Shown here piece after piece: positions 53,210 to 64,000 of a stretch of 64,000 nt of DNA. The stretch is from Oegoconia quadripuncta (Eukaryota; Arthropoda; Insecta; Lepidoptera; Autostichidae). The stretch lies in the NCBI GenBank assembly GCA_949316235.1, contig OX438748.1:30870836-30934835 (forward strand). Reading direction: 5' to 3'. The stretch's first letter is position 1. The number at the start of each line of letters is the position of its first letter. Position numbers and translations under genes: made by a program. The notes under the pieces were generated by a model. The model saw nothing but the letters and a program-made list of their open reading frames with translations. It was not told where the DNA came from and did no database searches.

Positions 53210-54890
53210 TTAAATAGTTATTATTCTTTACTTACGGCGGTCTGAGTTACTTCTTTACACGTTTTCCTTTTATCATTTAGCCCAAAGTTTTAAGTTCTTC
53301 GATCATTATATCTGATAGTCTATCATATAGGAAATTACACTACCCAGAGCGCGGCACTCCTCGGTAGTATCCAAATCAACACACTATCACAAATCAATAA
53401 AGTAACATAATCAAACCAACCCACTCTGAGTAGCACAGTTTTCTATAAAAGCAGAAATATCCGCCACACTTATCAATCCGACTAGGCATTCAATTGAATG
53501 ACTAAATTTATCATGTACAGTTGGCAACACAATTAAGGTAGCAGGCTTAACTTTTATGATATTGTTTGGAGGATCTAGGTTTGATTTTGTTGTATTTTCC
53601 TTTATACCTTAAGCGGTGTATATCATTTGATAGATAAATTTTAGTTAAACTTAAATAACATACATGATCAGATCAGATCATTAACTCAAATATATTAAAG
53701 AAATTACTAAACATACATACGTCTCGACATCTATTCCAAATGGGGTGGTCAGAGTTATTCCAAACAATAGTGCTTTGGTGTTCCAAAAATTCAGAGTGAT
53801 TGAAACAACATGCACGGTTCACATTATGAAATATACAGAAATGCACACGTGAAAACGTGAAAATCTATAGATGTTGTAGCGGCCGTGAAGTAGTTAGGCC
53901 TGGATCTATGGAACAAAGTAGCAAACCCGGGTAGCTTGGGCCTACTGACTGAGATTGAGGTCTCCCGCACCAAAGCAAAGATAAAGCAAAGCTCACTCAC
54001 TTGATATGGAAAGTCCCACAGCTCTTGTCCGAAGCACCACGCCAGACATCCCGTGCAGCACAGTCCACAACGCCACCAAGCTTAAAGAAGCTGATGCATG
54101 CAAGGATCCAGAGTCCTAGCTGACCGCGTAGAGAATGTTAGTTTTTTCTCACACCAAACACACCATCACCATGTTAGCACATGCAGTATAACATAATCCC
54201 ACCTGAAGAGGGTTTAATTCAGGTTTTTTAATTATTTAATCGGAGAGCGCGTTCAAAACGCGAGCGTCCATCTTTTTTCTCCCTACTCCGGTCCGGCTCC
54301 GCGTGGGTTACAAGCGCGAAATCCGAACGTGAGCTTACAATGCCTATTTTTACATTAGAGAAGGATTGATCAATCGTCAGTTTTTATCGGCGCAAACAGA
54401 TGTTTTTGCTAGAAAGTCGCCTTTAACGACTCCCACGGGAAGAGACGGGTTGGTTCTATTCTCACTTAATTTCCCTATAGACTTTCTTGTACACATATTT
54501 TTTTTATAAATAAAGGCCTGTTACCTTAATTGTATTGCCGACTGTATCTACGACATATACATACATTGCTAGCAGCGCAGCCTTCGAAATGCCAGTGTAC
54601 TTGGCATAAAATAAAAATAGCTCCCAAGTTCACATTCAAGAAAATGGCAGAATAATTCCATATTTTCTTATTGTAACTGCCGTACATGGGTATATATATT
54701 TATTGAATAACCTTATGTTCGCACATAGTCCCACAAGGGCTCCTGAGGCGCTCTTGTAGGTTATTCAGAAGGCAATAGTAGGGGAATTGGGTGAAAAGAC
54801 AATTTTTATCCACACAATTGGGTAGCTCGTACCTACTTATCCTCAATCAAAAGATGTTAACACGTGATCGAATTCCGTCCACCGAAAATA
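53210..54890. other. Mostly unrecognised, with repeat scraps
   Basis: 53707-53857 is a reverse copy of the 11.9-kb family. 54413-54450 (AAAGTCGCCTTTAACGACTC) matches the LINE-associated block near 15840. No gene seen. Confidence 0.5.
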
Positions 54891-55230
54891 TTTTTCTTTT
54901 TTATCCACAATGGGTCGGCGCAACCTCAATCAGAACTGATGGTAAGTGATAATGAGGCTGAAGGTGGAAGTACCCGTAACTTATTTTGATGTTCTATCTT
55001 ATCTCAAACATGCAGCTGGAATAGAGCAATGCTATCAACATTACTGTTTGGCGGCAAGCGTAGATAAGATGGTGGTCTAGAAAGGCGAATATTTAAAATG
55101 GCCCTACCAGTGGTAGGCTACCATCAACCAAACTGAGTAGGTACTAAATATGTACCCCGCTGGCGATCGAACCCACGACCTCTGGATTCGTAAGCCCAAT
55201 GTTGTTTACATTGAGCCACAGAGGCGGTTA
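54891..55230 (-). mobile_element. SINE-I, full length but diverged
   Basis: Reverse copy, tail side TTTTTTATCCACAATGGG, head GAGCCACAGAGGCGG. More substitutions and a small GTGGTAGGCTACC insertion than other copies: an older insertion. Confidence 0.85.
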
Positions 55231-55795
55231 CTTTGTTACGGCCTTTTTATATGGACATAGGCATCTTCTGGGAAAGCTCGTTCCATCGTAGACCTTATCT
55301 CGACATTAGTCCAGATTAAGGTCAAGAGCGATCCCATTCTAATTAAAAAAAAAAAAAAAAACATCATTATGATACCACCATTGAGATAATGTAAATAAAG
55401 ATTAATATTTCTTAGCGAACCAAATTGTTAGGAAACCCAAACACGTTTGCTGAGGATTCAACCTACGACTCGTTGTGTAACCAATAATAAAACTGTAGTT
55501 TGTAGTGTAATGAAACTGTAGTGAATAAATATTTCATTTCATATTCATTTCATATCTCAAGGAGCTGAAGCTGAACACAACAAACTGACAAAAATAGGCT
55601 GGCTGGTGAAGCTGCCAGTCACCAACACCTATCTTGTTTATCAATGTAAACATTTAACATAGTACAGAAAACATTCAAGTTGATTTAAGATAAGTATTAT
55701 TTACTTTTTCTTATGTAGTAAGCTGTCGTCCTCATCATCTATAAAGAAGATATAAAGATTGATATAAATCAATCACAGGACTTCCTCCCCTATAG

Positions 55796-56056
55796 ATGTC
55801 CAGAACGATCAGTCGGAAGCGGCCTGCATACAGCGACTTCCTGCACATGTGTCCACGGTCCGTCCTTCGTAACTACACAAAAAATATCAAACGTAAATTT
55901 ATCATACGCCTGAATCTTTTTATTAGAAGATACTATGACTACATTTGGATCGCGACTGTACTTCATAATATTGCTGCCTGTACATCGCCTTTCACTTCGA
56001 CCAGTGTAAAAACAACAACCATAGCTATAAAACTAGAGGTTTATCACAGGGAATAA
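55796..56056 (+). other. Unrecognised 86-codon open frame
   Basis: ATG-started frame rich in Arg, Ile and Tyr with an RKFIIRLNLFIRRYYDYIWI stretch. I recognise no family; no clear promoter or splice context. It may be chance. Recorded because it is the longest ATG frame in this stretch without repeat similarity. Confidence 0.15.
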
Positions 56057-56577
56057 TAGTTTTCTTCGTGAAACCATTTCAGTTGGAATGACATACAATT
56101 TCCTTGACGGTGTATTCTATGCTCGATTCGGAGGATCAATTTTACGGCCGTACACTGGGGTCGACGGTTTATAGACGCCTTTAGCGTCCTACTCTATGGA
56201 CTTACAAGTCGGGCCATGAGCTCCTGAGTGTTTTATTAATTAGCTAAAGCATAAAAGAAGTGCTCAACATGCATACAATATTTGACCACTGATTGGTGTT
56301 AGCAGAAGATAAACTGCACCTGCGTGGTGATCGAGGTTTATTATTGAATCTTGTTCCGATCGTATGAGAGCGAAAAACTGGCCGCGCGCCAGTATGTATA
56401 CATTTACATTCGCACCATCTATCGGATTGTCCTGGAACCCGTGAGAAAGGTACACTTGTATCTATTGGAGTGAATAGATTGATTAAAAATGGGTTCACGG
56501 GTTCGCCGATAGATGGTGCCAGTCTTTACATAATTGTGACGACAGCGTCAGGCGAGGTTCTATACTGAACAATTGGT

Positions 56578-56830
56578 GTAGTATTCAACGGTTTCGGATG
56601 ACCGTCATCAAATCCCACGCTGCACTTACCAATGCATGGTCTCCATTCCAGTACCTTAATGCCCCAACGGGATCAGAGTTTCGAGCTATGTGCCCTGCCC
56701 ATTGCCACTTCAGTTTGCTGATCCACTGGGCTATCGACCGTCTACGGATTTCTTCATTCCTCATTCGATTTCATAGTGAAACGAGCATCGCCGTCTTCGT
56801 AACTCGTTTTGTGACCTTGAGCATTATATG
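56578..56830 (-). pseudogene. RTE-like LINE remnant
   Basis: Minus strand encodes RMRNEEIRRRSIAQWISKLK then WQWAGHIARNSDPVG and RYWNGDHAL, matching the RTE-type tail seen at 33.8 kb. 5'- and 3'-truncated. Confidence 0.7.
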
Positions 56831-56954
56831 ATATCCATGATGAGAGACTATCTTTCAGGCTACTATTAGCAATACTATTAGTCCAAAAGCTTAACATCGC
56901 TCAGCGTGTTATGAAAAGACTAAACTCAAAGTTATTCCGAAAGTAAGTAAGTAA

Positions 56955-57100
56955 GTGTACCCTATCTTGCTCTCTTTTGTATAACCAAGAGGTGGTTTTT
57001 AAGTCGCAATTTAAAGGAATGTACTGATTTCATACTACGCAGAGGCGGCGGTAAGTCATTCTTACTTGGACGCAGCAAACTTGAAGCTACCTCGAAAGGC
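56955..57100 (-). pseudogene. CR1/Jockey-like LINE C-terminal fragment
   Basis: Minus strand reads NDLPPPLRSMKSVHSFKLRL + KNHLL, the terminal W-N-x-L-P...F..(R/K)L..(H/Y)L segment of these RTs. Confidence 0.65.
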
Positions 57101-57109
57101 GGTGGTGCG

Positions 57110-58600
57110 ATGGCACGGCAACGCCAGCGCCCAGGAGGTCGACCGGGTGGTATAGCTCATGTGTGTCTCATAGAAGTGTCTGAAATATTTATTTATATGT
57201 TCCTCGGTTTTAAATTTACCTACCAAATTGAAGTGGCTTATTTCATAGCCACACGTTGTCGTAAGCTGATGGCAACTACTTACAGGGGTGGTGACGTTTT
57301 ATGATGTCAATCGTCGGTAGGCCAGTGAGTAATCGGGCTTACGTTGCCACCGCAAAACCATCCCCGATATTACACCCTATTGCCGCAGCTTAGAGCTGAA
57401 TATCAAGGGAATTGTTCTTCTAATCTGTTGATTGGATGTGATCAATGAAAATGGAGCGATAAAAATTTAAGACGCTTTGTAATTTGTCTGGTTTTTCCTT
57501 GCTTGTTATACAACGTAGTTAGAGGTCATAAGGAATGCAATAAATTATTTGAGTTTGAGTAAATAAAAAATTCTACTGTGCAATAATTGGAAACAGACTA
57601 ACTATTAATTGGAAATTTAGAAAGCCCCCTAGACACTATAATTATTTTTTTTTTTAATTCTTCCTGGGAATTCAATATTACTATAACAATATTTATAATA
57701 TAAAGGCAACACAAGCCAAAGCAGAATCCACTAATTAGTATTAAAAAATGGACACTTGTGCGTGGCCTATACGCAGCAGTGGATGTCCTGTGGTTGTTTT
57801 GTTTACCCAATTATTTATATAACTAAAATACAACTATAAGACGTTACATTGTTAAATTACATTATCCCAATCAACAAACTAACAATGAAAATAGCTAAGA
57901 GACATTTCGTAAATGTTCCCAAATTGGTTCAGCCTTTTTGGCGCTACTATACAATGACATACATGTACATACTATACATGTATATACAACTATACATGTA
58001 CATGTAATATGTGACGGTATTTAATGATAAATACCAATAATGCGCAAAAAAAAAAACAGGAAAACTAAATTATCGTCAAAGGTTATCTTTATTTACTTTA
58101 TCTTTATGTCCAAGTAGAGCTACGCGGACGAGAACTGGTTGTAAAAAAAGCACCACAAATCGCTGGCAAACAACAACATCTCATCAGTCAAAGCAATCCT
58201 TCGAAAATTGTAATCGTTCGCAACATCAACATCACTGTCCATCCTTGTCATTGTGTTCCGATATGATAAGGATGAACGGTGCATTGGTATCTCGCTAGAG
58301 TTTTGAGTTAAGCAGTAGAGCCCCAGGTGCAGAAGCTATAGGCAAACTTATACACATGAGTTGTAGAAGTTCCTGTTTGTATAAGACGTGTAATAAGCCT
58401 TCCAACTGCTGTTTGACTTTTGCTGTTACATTGAGCCGGTAAAGTTGCCGTCGTGCCGGGGATGGAAAAAGTGGGGGGATACCAGGACCACGGGTTAAAC
58501 AAGATGAGTTTATTTATCGTAAGAAATAAATAGGGCATATTTGGTAAGTGAAATAGAAGATATTTCTATAAGTAGTTTATTTTATTTTTTTCAAAACTCC
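57110..58600. other. No gene supported; LINE-like 3' end at 57478-57570
   Basis: GCAATAAATTATTTGAGTTT GAGT-type end near 57536-57560 is a typical LINE 3' terminus. The rest shows no family resemblance. Confidence 0.4.
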
Positions 58601-58609
58601 AAAACGGTT

Positions 58610-58833
58610 TGGAGGAGACAGTCTCCCAATATGTGAGGTCCGGGTTCGATCCCCAGGCAGGCCAGGTATACCAATTAATTCTTAAGCGGTGAAGGAAAAC
58701 ATCGTGAGGAAACCTGCATGACTGAGAAATAAAAATGCAAAAAAATGGACTACGGCCTTGACTCCCTCATATACGAGGGAAGGCCTATATCCCTGCAGTG
58801 GGATGTTTATGGGCTGAGATGATGATGATGAAT
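58610..58833 (+). mobile_element. SINE-III with GATGATG tail, head truncated
   Basis: From AGTCTCCCAATATGTGAGGT through the B-box and body to GGGCTGAGATGATGATGATG. Shows the intact 3' terminus of the family. Confidence 0.85.
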
Positions 58834-59344
58834 GCAACACGACAGAATCACGAGACTAGTAAGTAATCTATACAAAGTGCGACTTCGGCTACTACGTTGG
58901 TTTGACTTACTAAAGTTTACCACCTACAGGCGTGGCGAGGCGATGCCAAAATAAACCGCCTCTCGATGACGTATCAGTGAAAGTGCCAGGCAATTTCTAT
59001 CATATTTTAATCTATATTAGAGGGATTTTTTTCATTAATTTCTCTTATAGGTAGAGTATCTCATTATGCTATACAATCTGTATAAAACTAAATTATTTCT
59101 AGCAGCTCCCAAGTTAACGAAAGCCCACCAGTAAATTGTCATTAACATCGTATCTCGGGATGCAGGTGCGCGTGTCCTCGGCCAAAGGCTTACAAACTCC
59201 GTGTCCCCACAGTGCATATCTAGCAGTACCTCCACTACGAGGTTCTTTGCCCAACTACTGGATATAAATAACTTGCAAGACGCGGTTTTATAGCTTCACA
59301 TGGAAACATTGGCGTAATCAACTGAAGCGAATTTATTTATGACT

Positions 59345-59775
59345 GGATAAACGTTTAACCACAATTTCACCTGATGGAAAGTGACAATGTGGTCGTAGAT
59401 GAATCATGCGATCGCAGTAGATGCCTATTTACCCTGCTTTTGAGGATCCCAAGATTGTAGGATTTAGGAAAGACTAATTCCGGAAGGTAGTTGCATGCGT
59501 TGACTGTTCGCATTATTAATGAAGAGTCGAACCGCTTAGTACGAATATTCGATATCTTAACTACATACGGATGAAATCCTTCCCCATTCCTAGTGAAATG
59601 TAATTCCACCTTTTGGAATGGCGATGGTGAAATAATATTATGTAATTCCAACGCACATTCACCGAAATGCATCCTGTAAAGGCATAAAAAAATACCGCAT
59701 CAAATGGGGTGGTATTACTGGTTGCTATATGAACATTGAAACTATTCTGCGGACAACAGACACGGCACTGCAATT
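59345..59775 (-). pseudogene. CR1/Jockey-like LINE 3' part
   Basis: Minus strand: GEGFHPYVVKISNIRTKRFD, then NYLPELVFPKSYNLGILKSR + VNRHLL, with an upstream piece in another frame. Matches the post-RT region FHPY...TxR(F/T)...W..LP..VFP..YN...FK.RVN of these LINEs. One frameshift near 59640. Confidence 0.75.
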
Positions 59776-59779
59776 CTTG

Positions 59780-61870
59780 GAAGTTTAAGCACGAGCGAAT
59801 ACAATAAATAAATAAGCCTCGTATAGCCTTGTTGGGAGCGGGTGGGTCCGACTCTATGGAGGTGTTGATGCGGGTTTGAGTTTAGGCACATACCACTATC
59901 ACACTATATAAGTATATAGCTCTTTCTATGTGCCTTCATTTTAAAGTAGCTGAAGCATTCACTGGATGTAGGCCCCTTCTTCTTCCAGTGTTGAAAATCT
60001 ATGGGGGAGCCATTAATTTATATGCTATAGATATGGTCGCGCAAACAAATCTTTTTCGCACTTTTCTTGGTAAATAAAACAGCGCCATCTGTTAGAATAC
60101 TCGCAAACTAACAGGAGTGCAGAGATATTTTTTTACTCTGTGATCAGCATATAAATCCGTCACCTAAATGTTCAAGAAAAAAATAAAATCGTGTCGATTC
60201 GTATGTACACCAACTAAACTAAAACCAGTTTTGGAATCGACACCAATATCGATTAAAAATAATTATATGAGTTTTACGAGTGATAACATTATGTTTGTTA
60301 TACTTAAAAGATACTCGCATGTTTGTGGTCATTGTTCTGTGGCGAGTGATACATTTCTTTACAATATAAATCTGCATTTGATGCGACAGTTCGCGAACAA
60401 AGTCGGTGTGTGACTGAGTTCCCATTGGTTCCAAACACCCGTTGACTAATTTAAGTTGAACCAGTTGAACCAATGAAGTGGTGCATTTTGATTGAATGAC
60501 CCGGTCCATACGCAGTAACATATAAGTCTGTGGGGGAGGCCTATATTTAATGGTCATCCTGTGGCTTTGAGAATGACGAATAGAAGACTGATCGGTCAAG
60601 ATCACTTAAAACACATGAATCACATAAACTTACATCACTAATCCAATATTCAAAGGAAATCATAACTGGATCAAGGTTTGGCATACTGTTGTAAAACTTA
60701 AATCTCACAAAGTGGAATCCATAAAGCCTGCAACTGTCTTTGATAGCAGTCGTAAAACTAATATTAAACTTGAGTTGGATAGTTAGTGTTTAATATTCGA
60801 ATAAGTTATAGTAAGGATAATCCACGGTAGCCCAGTTTGATGGGCGACATTAAAACAGGAGATGTAGATTTTAATCTAGGCTCATATCACTGCCAAAGAA
60901 TAGAATAGGGGTACGGCCAGGAGTACACATTCGTCGGTTGCCGGCCGCTCGTTTGGTTTACGCACACACTCAAATGTATACCTGCACCCGAAGATTTTGA
61001 GGTAGCTCCGGTCTACCTTTTTTGCATTCCACGCCTCTTCTATTATTTTCACGGTTAAGGTCTGTTTTCCAGTATAGTTCTGCTATCGCAATTTGTACTC
61101 CACTGACATTTGATGACGAATTTCCCTTGCTTTGCAGAACTTATCCATCTGATGGATAGGTAGTAGTGTAGGTGTTCAATCTGTTCTCTGGTATGAAGTA
61201 ACGGGGGGCTGTCCGTACATGGCCTATCAATAAGTATTATTCGCATGAAAGTTTACCACCAACAGTTCTACAACATATAATATTAGGTCCTTACCTATGA
61301 AATTGGCGTTTTGTATGAAGAATTTCATTAAGACTGTTTTCTCTATACAAACAGTTTTGTTTTTTTTTGGGAACGGCAAATTCAAATTTAACTAAACTTT
61401 GTGTGTATTATCGGATAACATTAAGTTAAGCATAGGCAACGTTAATTTTTAAAAGTAACCGCTTTATAAAAGTTTAATATGGCTGATCTAAGTGTACATT
61501 GGAATGGAAATGAAAATGAATGGAAGTTGACATAATATATACTGGGATTACATTTCATTTCACCTACTTTGACATATAATTGACTTATTAAAAATTCATT
61601 GATTTATTTTAACATTGGATGTGCAATAATTAGAATTTATATTATGAAATAATTTGACATTACATTGGACAACATGTTATAAATTGCTGAAAAGTTTACT
61701 ATTAATTAAGTAATTGTAAAAGTATTAAAATTTGTGTTGAATTATATTCAGCGACATATTTGCATGCCTGAAAAGACTAAGTGTGAGAAACTTACTACCA
61801 ATATTACCACCAATGCAATGTAACCACACTTAAAGCAAATAAAGATATTCTATTCTATTCTATTCTATTC
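59780..61870. other. No gene recognised; (TATTC)n microsatellite at the end
   Basis: Unique-looking AT-rich sequence with only short frames. A (TATTC)5 tract at ~61848-61873 follows AAAGCAAATAAAGATATTCT, resembling a LINE tail. Confidence 0.45.
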
Positions 61871-62442
61871 TATTCAGCGAATCTAATAAATGATCATGGG
61901 AAGCACATGAAAAGAGCTCTGTTCAAATTTTTTTTATTATGTGATTTAGCCCAGATATTAAAAAATATTTCATCTGAAACCTTGAAATAATAATCCATTT
62001 TTATAATAAAAAACGAATTTGGATATAGCTTTGAAAATCGAAGGAATGGGTACATACGAGTATGATTTACGAAGAAAAAAAACTCTAATTTCATAAGTAA
62101 AGACCCAATACAACAGGTCTACGACATAGCAAAGTTCGAGCTACATTTTACGTAGGCTCAGCTACGAGCGTAGCAATCACCTACGTCTCACACAGTAAGG
62201 GGACGAGCCTGCTAACGTCTACACGAAACAGCCTGTAGTCTTCTTACGATATTAGTCCTAGTAAAAATAACAATGTATTTAAAAACCAAAAAAATATGTA
62301 TATATGTATACAGTGGCGTACCTGTGGTTTCAAAATAGGGTAAGCCCGACAATGTTTTTATGATTTTTGCCCAGCTAGTGAAATTATATAGGTAACCAAG
62401 CATGACGGTTCAGTTTGACAAGTGCGAATGTTTAAATCAAAG

Positions 62443-62796
62443 ATTTGCTATACTGTTTAAACAGTTAATCTTGATTGAACAAGCCGGGCTTTTGGGCTTA
62501 TATAAAGACGGTATCTTTATATGGGCCCAAAAGCCAGGCTTGTCTTACTAAACATTCAATCGACCGATTGGTGTAGTGGATAGCGATCCGGTCAGCGAAA
62601 CCAACGGCTGTGGGTCCGAATCCAGCGAGGGGTAAATGTTTGTATGATGAATACGAACATTTATTCCCGAGTCATGGATTTTTTTATAAATATTTATGTA
62701 TTGCTATCCGTTATCTAGTATCCATAGTACAAGCTTTGCTTAGTTTGGGACTAGATGATTGGTGTAAGTGCACCAAATTAAAAAAAAAAAAAAAAC
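62443..62796 (+). mobile_element. Hairpin leader plus SINE-II subfamily A, unit 2
   Basis: Same leader and hairpin as unit 1 (arms 62480-62508 and 62514-62542) followed by SINE-II A at 62560. Its B-box is mutated (GGGTCCGAATCCAGCG), and it ends in a long A run instead of TTTA. Confidence 0.85.
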
Positions 62797-62819
62797 AAGA
62801 TTATTAACTGTATGTATAT

Positions 62820-63130
62820 ACATATATGTGTGAATGTATGTAGGTATGTCCGTTCCTTTGGCGCACCCTGTAGCCTAAACGGGTTGACCGACCATGTAGT
62901 GGATGGTGTAGTTAGATTCGTCTTGATCCCCAGAGTGTCACAGAATATGTGCCATAGAGTGTCATAGAATTTTATATGTCACTGCAATCAGCAAAAATTT
63001 GCTGTCGGGTTTTTAGGTTTTTAATTTAAATAGTTATTTACCATAAATCAAGAGAAATCTAAAGAATATATGGACAAAACGAACACTTCAAAATTGGTCA
63101 AGCTGTTTAGGCAACGTGAGATAACATAGA
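62820..63130. repeat. Dispersed repeat (CTGTCGGGTTTTTAGG family)
   Basis: Relative of 52685-52895 (GTATGTCCGTTC, GTAGCCTAAAC, TTAGATTCGTCTTGAT) with trailing ACTTCAAAATTGGTCAAGCT also found at 28849. Confidence 0.55.
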
Positions 63131-63227
63131 AATCTACATACGTACTTTATTGATATCATTGAAATACATCTTCAATACTGATGTTAATGCACATCAAAGA
63201 AATTAAAAATAAATAAGAATAAATTTA

Positions 63228-63608
63228 ATACAGACTAGAACACGTTTTCTCCGTGATTAAGATAAGTAGAAAACGTGTTCGAGTACCATGCCGTGTGGAA
63301 GCCGCCCAAAAGACTGGCAGCATTACCACGTTATATAACAATACTAATACGCTGCCTGAGGTAGTTCCAGCTCTTTTGTCACCAGAGATCTCATACAAGC
63401 GTGACGACAAATCTTTGAAAAATCGTCGCGCTTCTGTACCCGGGCCTAATGTCTCCACACAAAAGGGCACAAATACGTAACCTGTGCCCATAGTTGAGTA
63501 TTTGCGCCGCTTGGAGTTCTCAGCAGTGGTCGCAGCCGCTTGAAGATACTTGCAGGTGCGACGGAGCGACGGTATCCACACAGGTGGCGTCCCACATACG
63601 TGCACCAC
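63228..63608 (-). pseudogene. Non-LTR retrotransposon remnant with ETLGP/QRIS C-terminal motif
   Basis: Minus strand: FVPFCVETLGPGTEARRFF, then DLSSRLYEISGDKRAG; after a frameshift it continues as LRQRISIVI, a stop, then RGNAASLLGG. Same block as at 10.8-11.0 kb. One frameshift and one stop make it a pseudogene. Confidence 0.6.
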
Positions 63609-63639
63609 AAAAACATTAACCTTCTTTCAGGGGCAGTCG

Positions 63640-64000
63640 GGTAACCAGAACTATTTTATTAAACCTTTGATATGGTAGCTAATATTTTAAACAGTTATCA
63701 AAACTAATAATTAACGACATCACCACGCATGGATGATTCGTTCTAACTCAGTTTTCCCACAATTTACGTTGAATCTACATTTTTAAATGTCTATGAAATT
63801 TCTAAAAGATAATTTCAATTTAAAATTGTTTTAATAAAAAAGTAAGGTTCGATTTGAACTTACTTTTAGGTCTCGCAAGAATGAGAATGTAAATTTACAG
63901 GCAGTGGCGGATCCAGGACCATCTGATAATTTTTCTAAGGTTTCTGCTTAATTTAAGAAAAATTGATTTGTTAGTCATAACATAAAATCACGAACTTATC
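63640..64000. other. No gene; possible hAT-type terminus at 63902
   Basis: CAGTGGCGGATCCAGGA at ~63902 resembles the hAT end at 39005-39022 (read inverted) and may start an element that runs off the window. Confidence 0.3.

Noticed and set aside
58308..58538. 76-codon minus-strand frame
   Set aside because: No family resemblance or splice support; consistent with chance.
62325..62365. hAT-like terminus CAGTGGCGTACCTG
   Set aside because: Only one end seen and no matching inverted end or 8-bp duplication nearby.
1..64000. CRISPR array, operons or bacterial genes
   Set aside because: Spliced gene, SINEs, LINEs and telomeric repeats show insect nuclear DNA; no regularly spaced short repeats with unique spacers were seen.

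Overview
The window looks like nuclear DNA of a moth or butterfly, at or very near a chromosome end. The first 8.4 kb contains short (CCTAA)n tracts, the insect telomeric repeat read on its C strand, so the chromosome end should lie to the left of base 1. The rest is AT-rich and full of tRNA-derived SINEs, short LINE 3' ends and small DNA transposons of the kind common in Lepidoptera. This assignment is inferred from repeat content and structure; I could not search a database.

Bases 1-8386 are a stack of telomere-targeted non-LTR retrotransposons of the R1 clade, SART type, all sense on the minus strand and separated by 24-39 bp of telomeric repeat. Copies 1 and 2 are 5'-truncated. Copy 3 (about 2094-8347) is full length with both ORFs open: ORF1 with three zinc knuckles, ORF2 with endonuclease, reverse transcriptase and a C-terminal CCHC finger. 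The ORFs are joined by an overlapping TAATG stop-start. Subtelomeric DNA starts abruptly at 8387, inside a SINE.

Bases 8387-34.7 kb are gene-poor. They hold three tRNA-derived SINE families, eroded RTE-like and CR1/Jockey-like LINE ends, a stray SART-like 3' end at 30.3 kb, and a nested set at 21.65-24.83 kb: a TTA-flanked inverted-repeat transposon whose left terminus is interrupted by a 1454-bp non-coding LTR element with two identical 229-bp LTRs.

Bases 34804-45807 (plus strand) hold the one host gene I can support: a Lifeguard/TMBIM (Bax-inhibitor-1 family) seven-transmembrane protein assembled by eye from seven phase-compatible exons. Its 5' end was not found. Its introns contain SINEs, an 869-bp hAT remnant, an RTE remnant and a 135-bp tandem duplication.

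Bases 45.8-64 kb are again repeat-rich: SINEs, LINE ends, a foldback element with nested insertions, a 221-bp tandem duplication, and the second copy of a hairpin-plus-SINE unit. No further host gene is supported there, though a small unrecognised exon could be missed.
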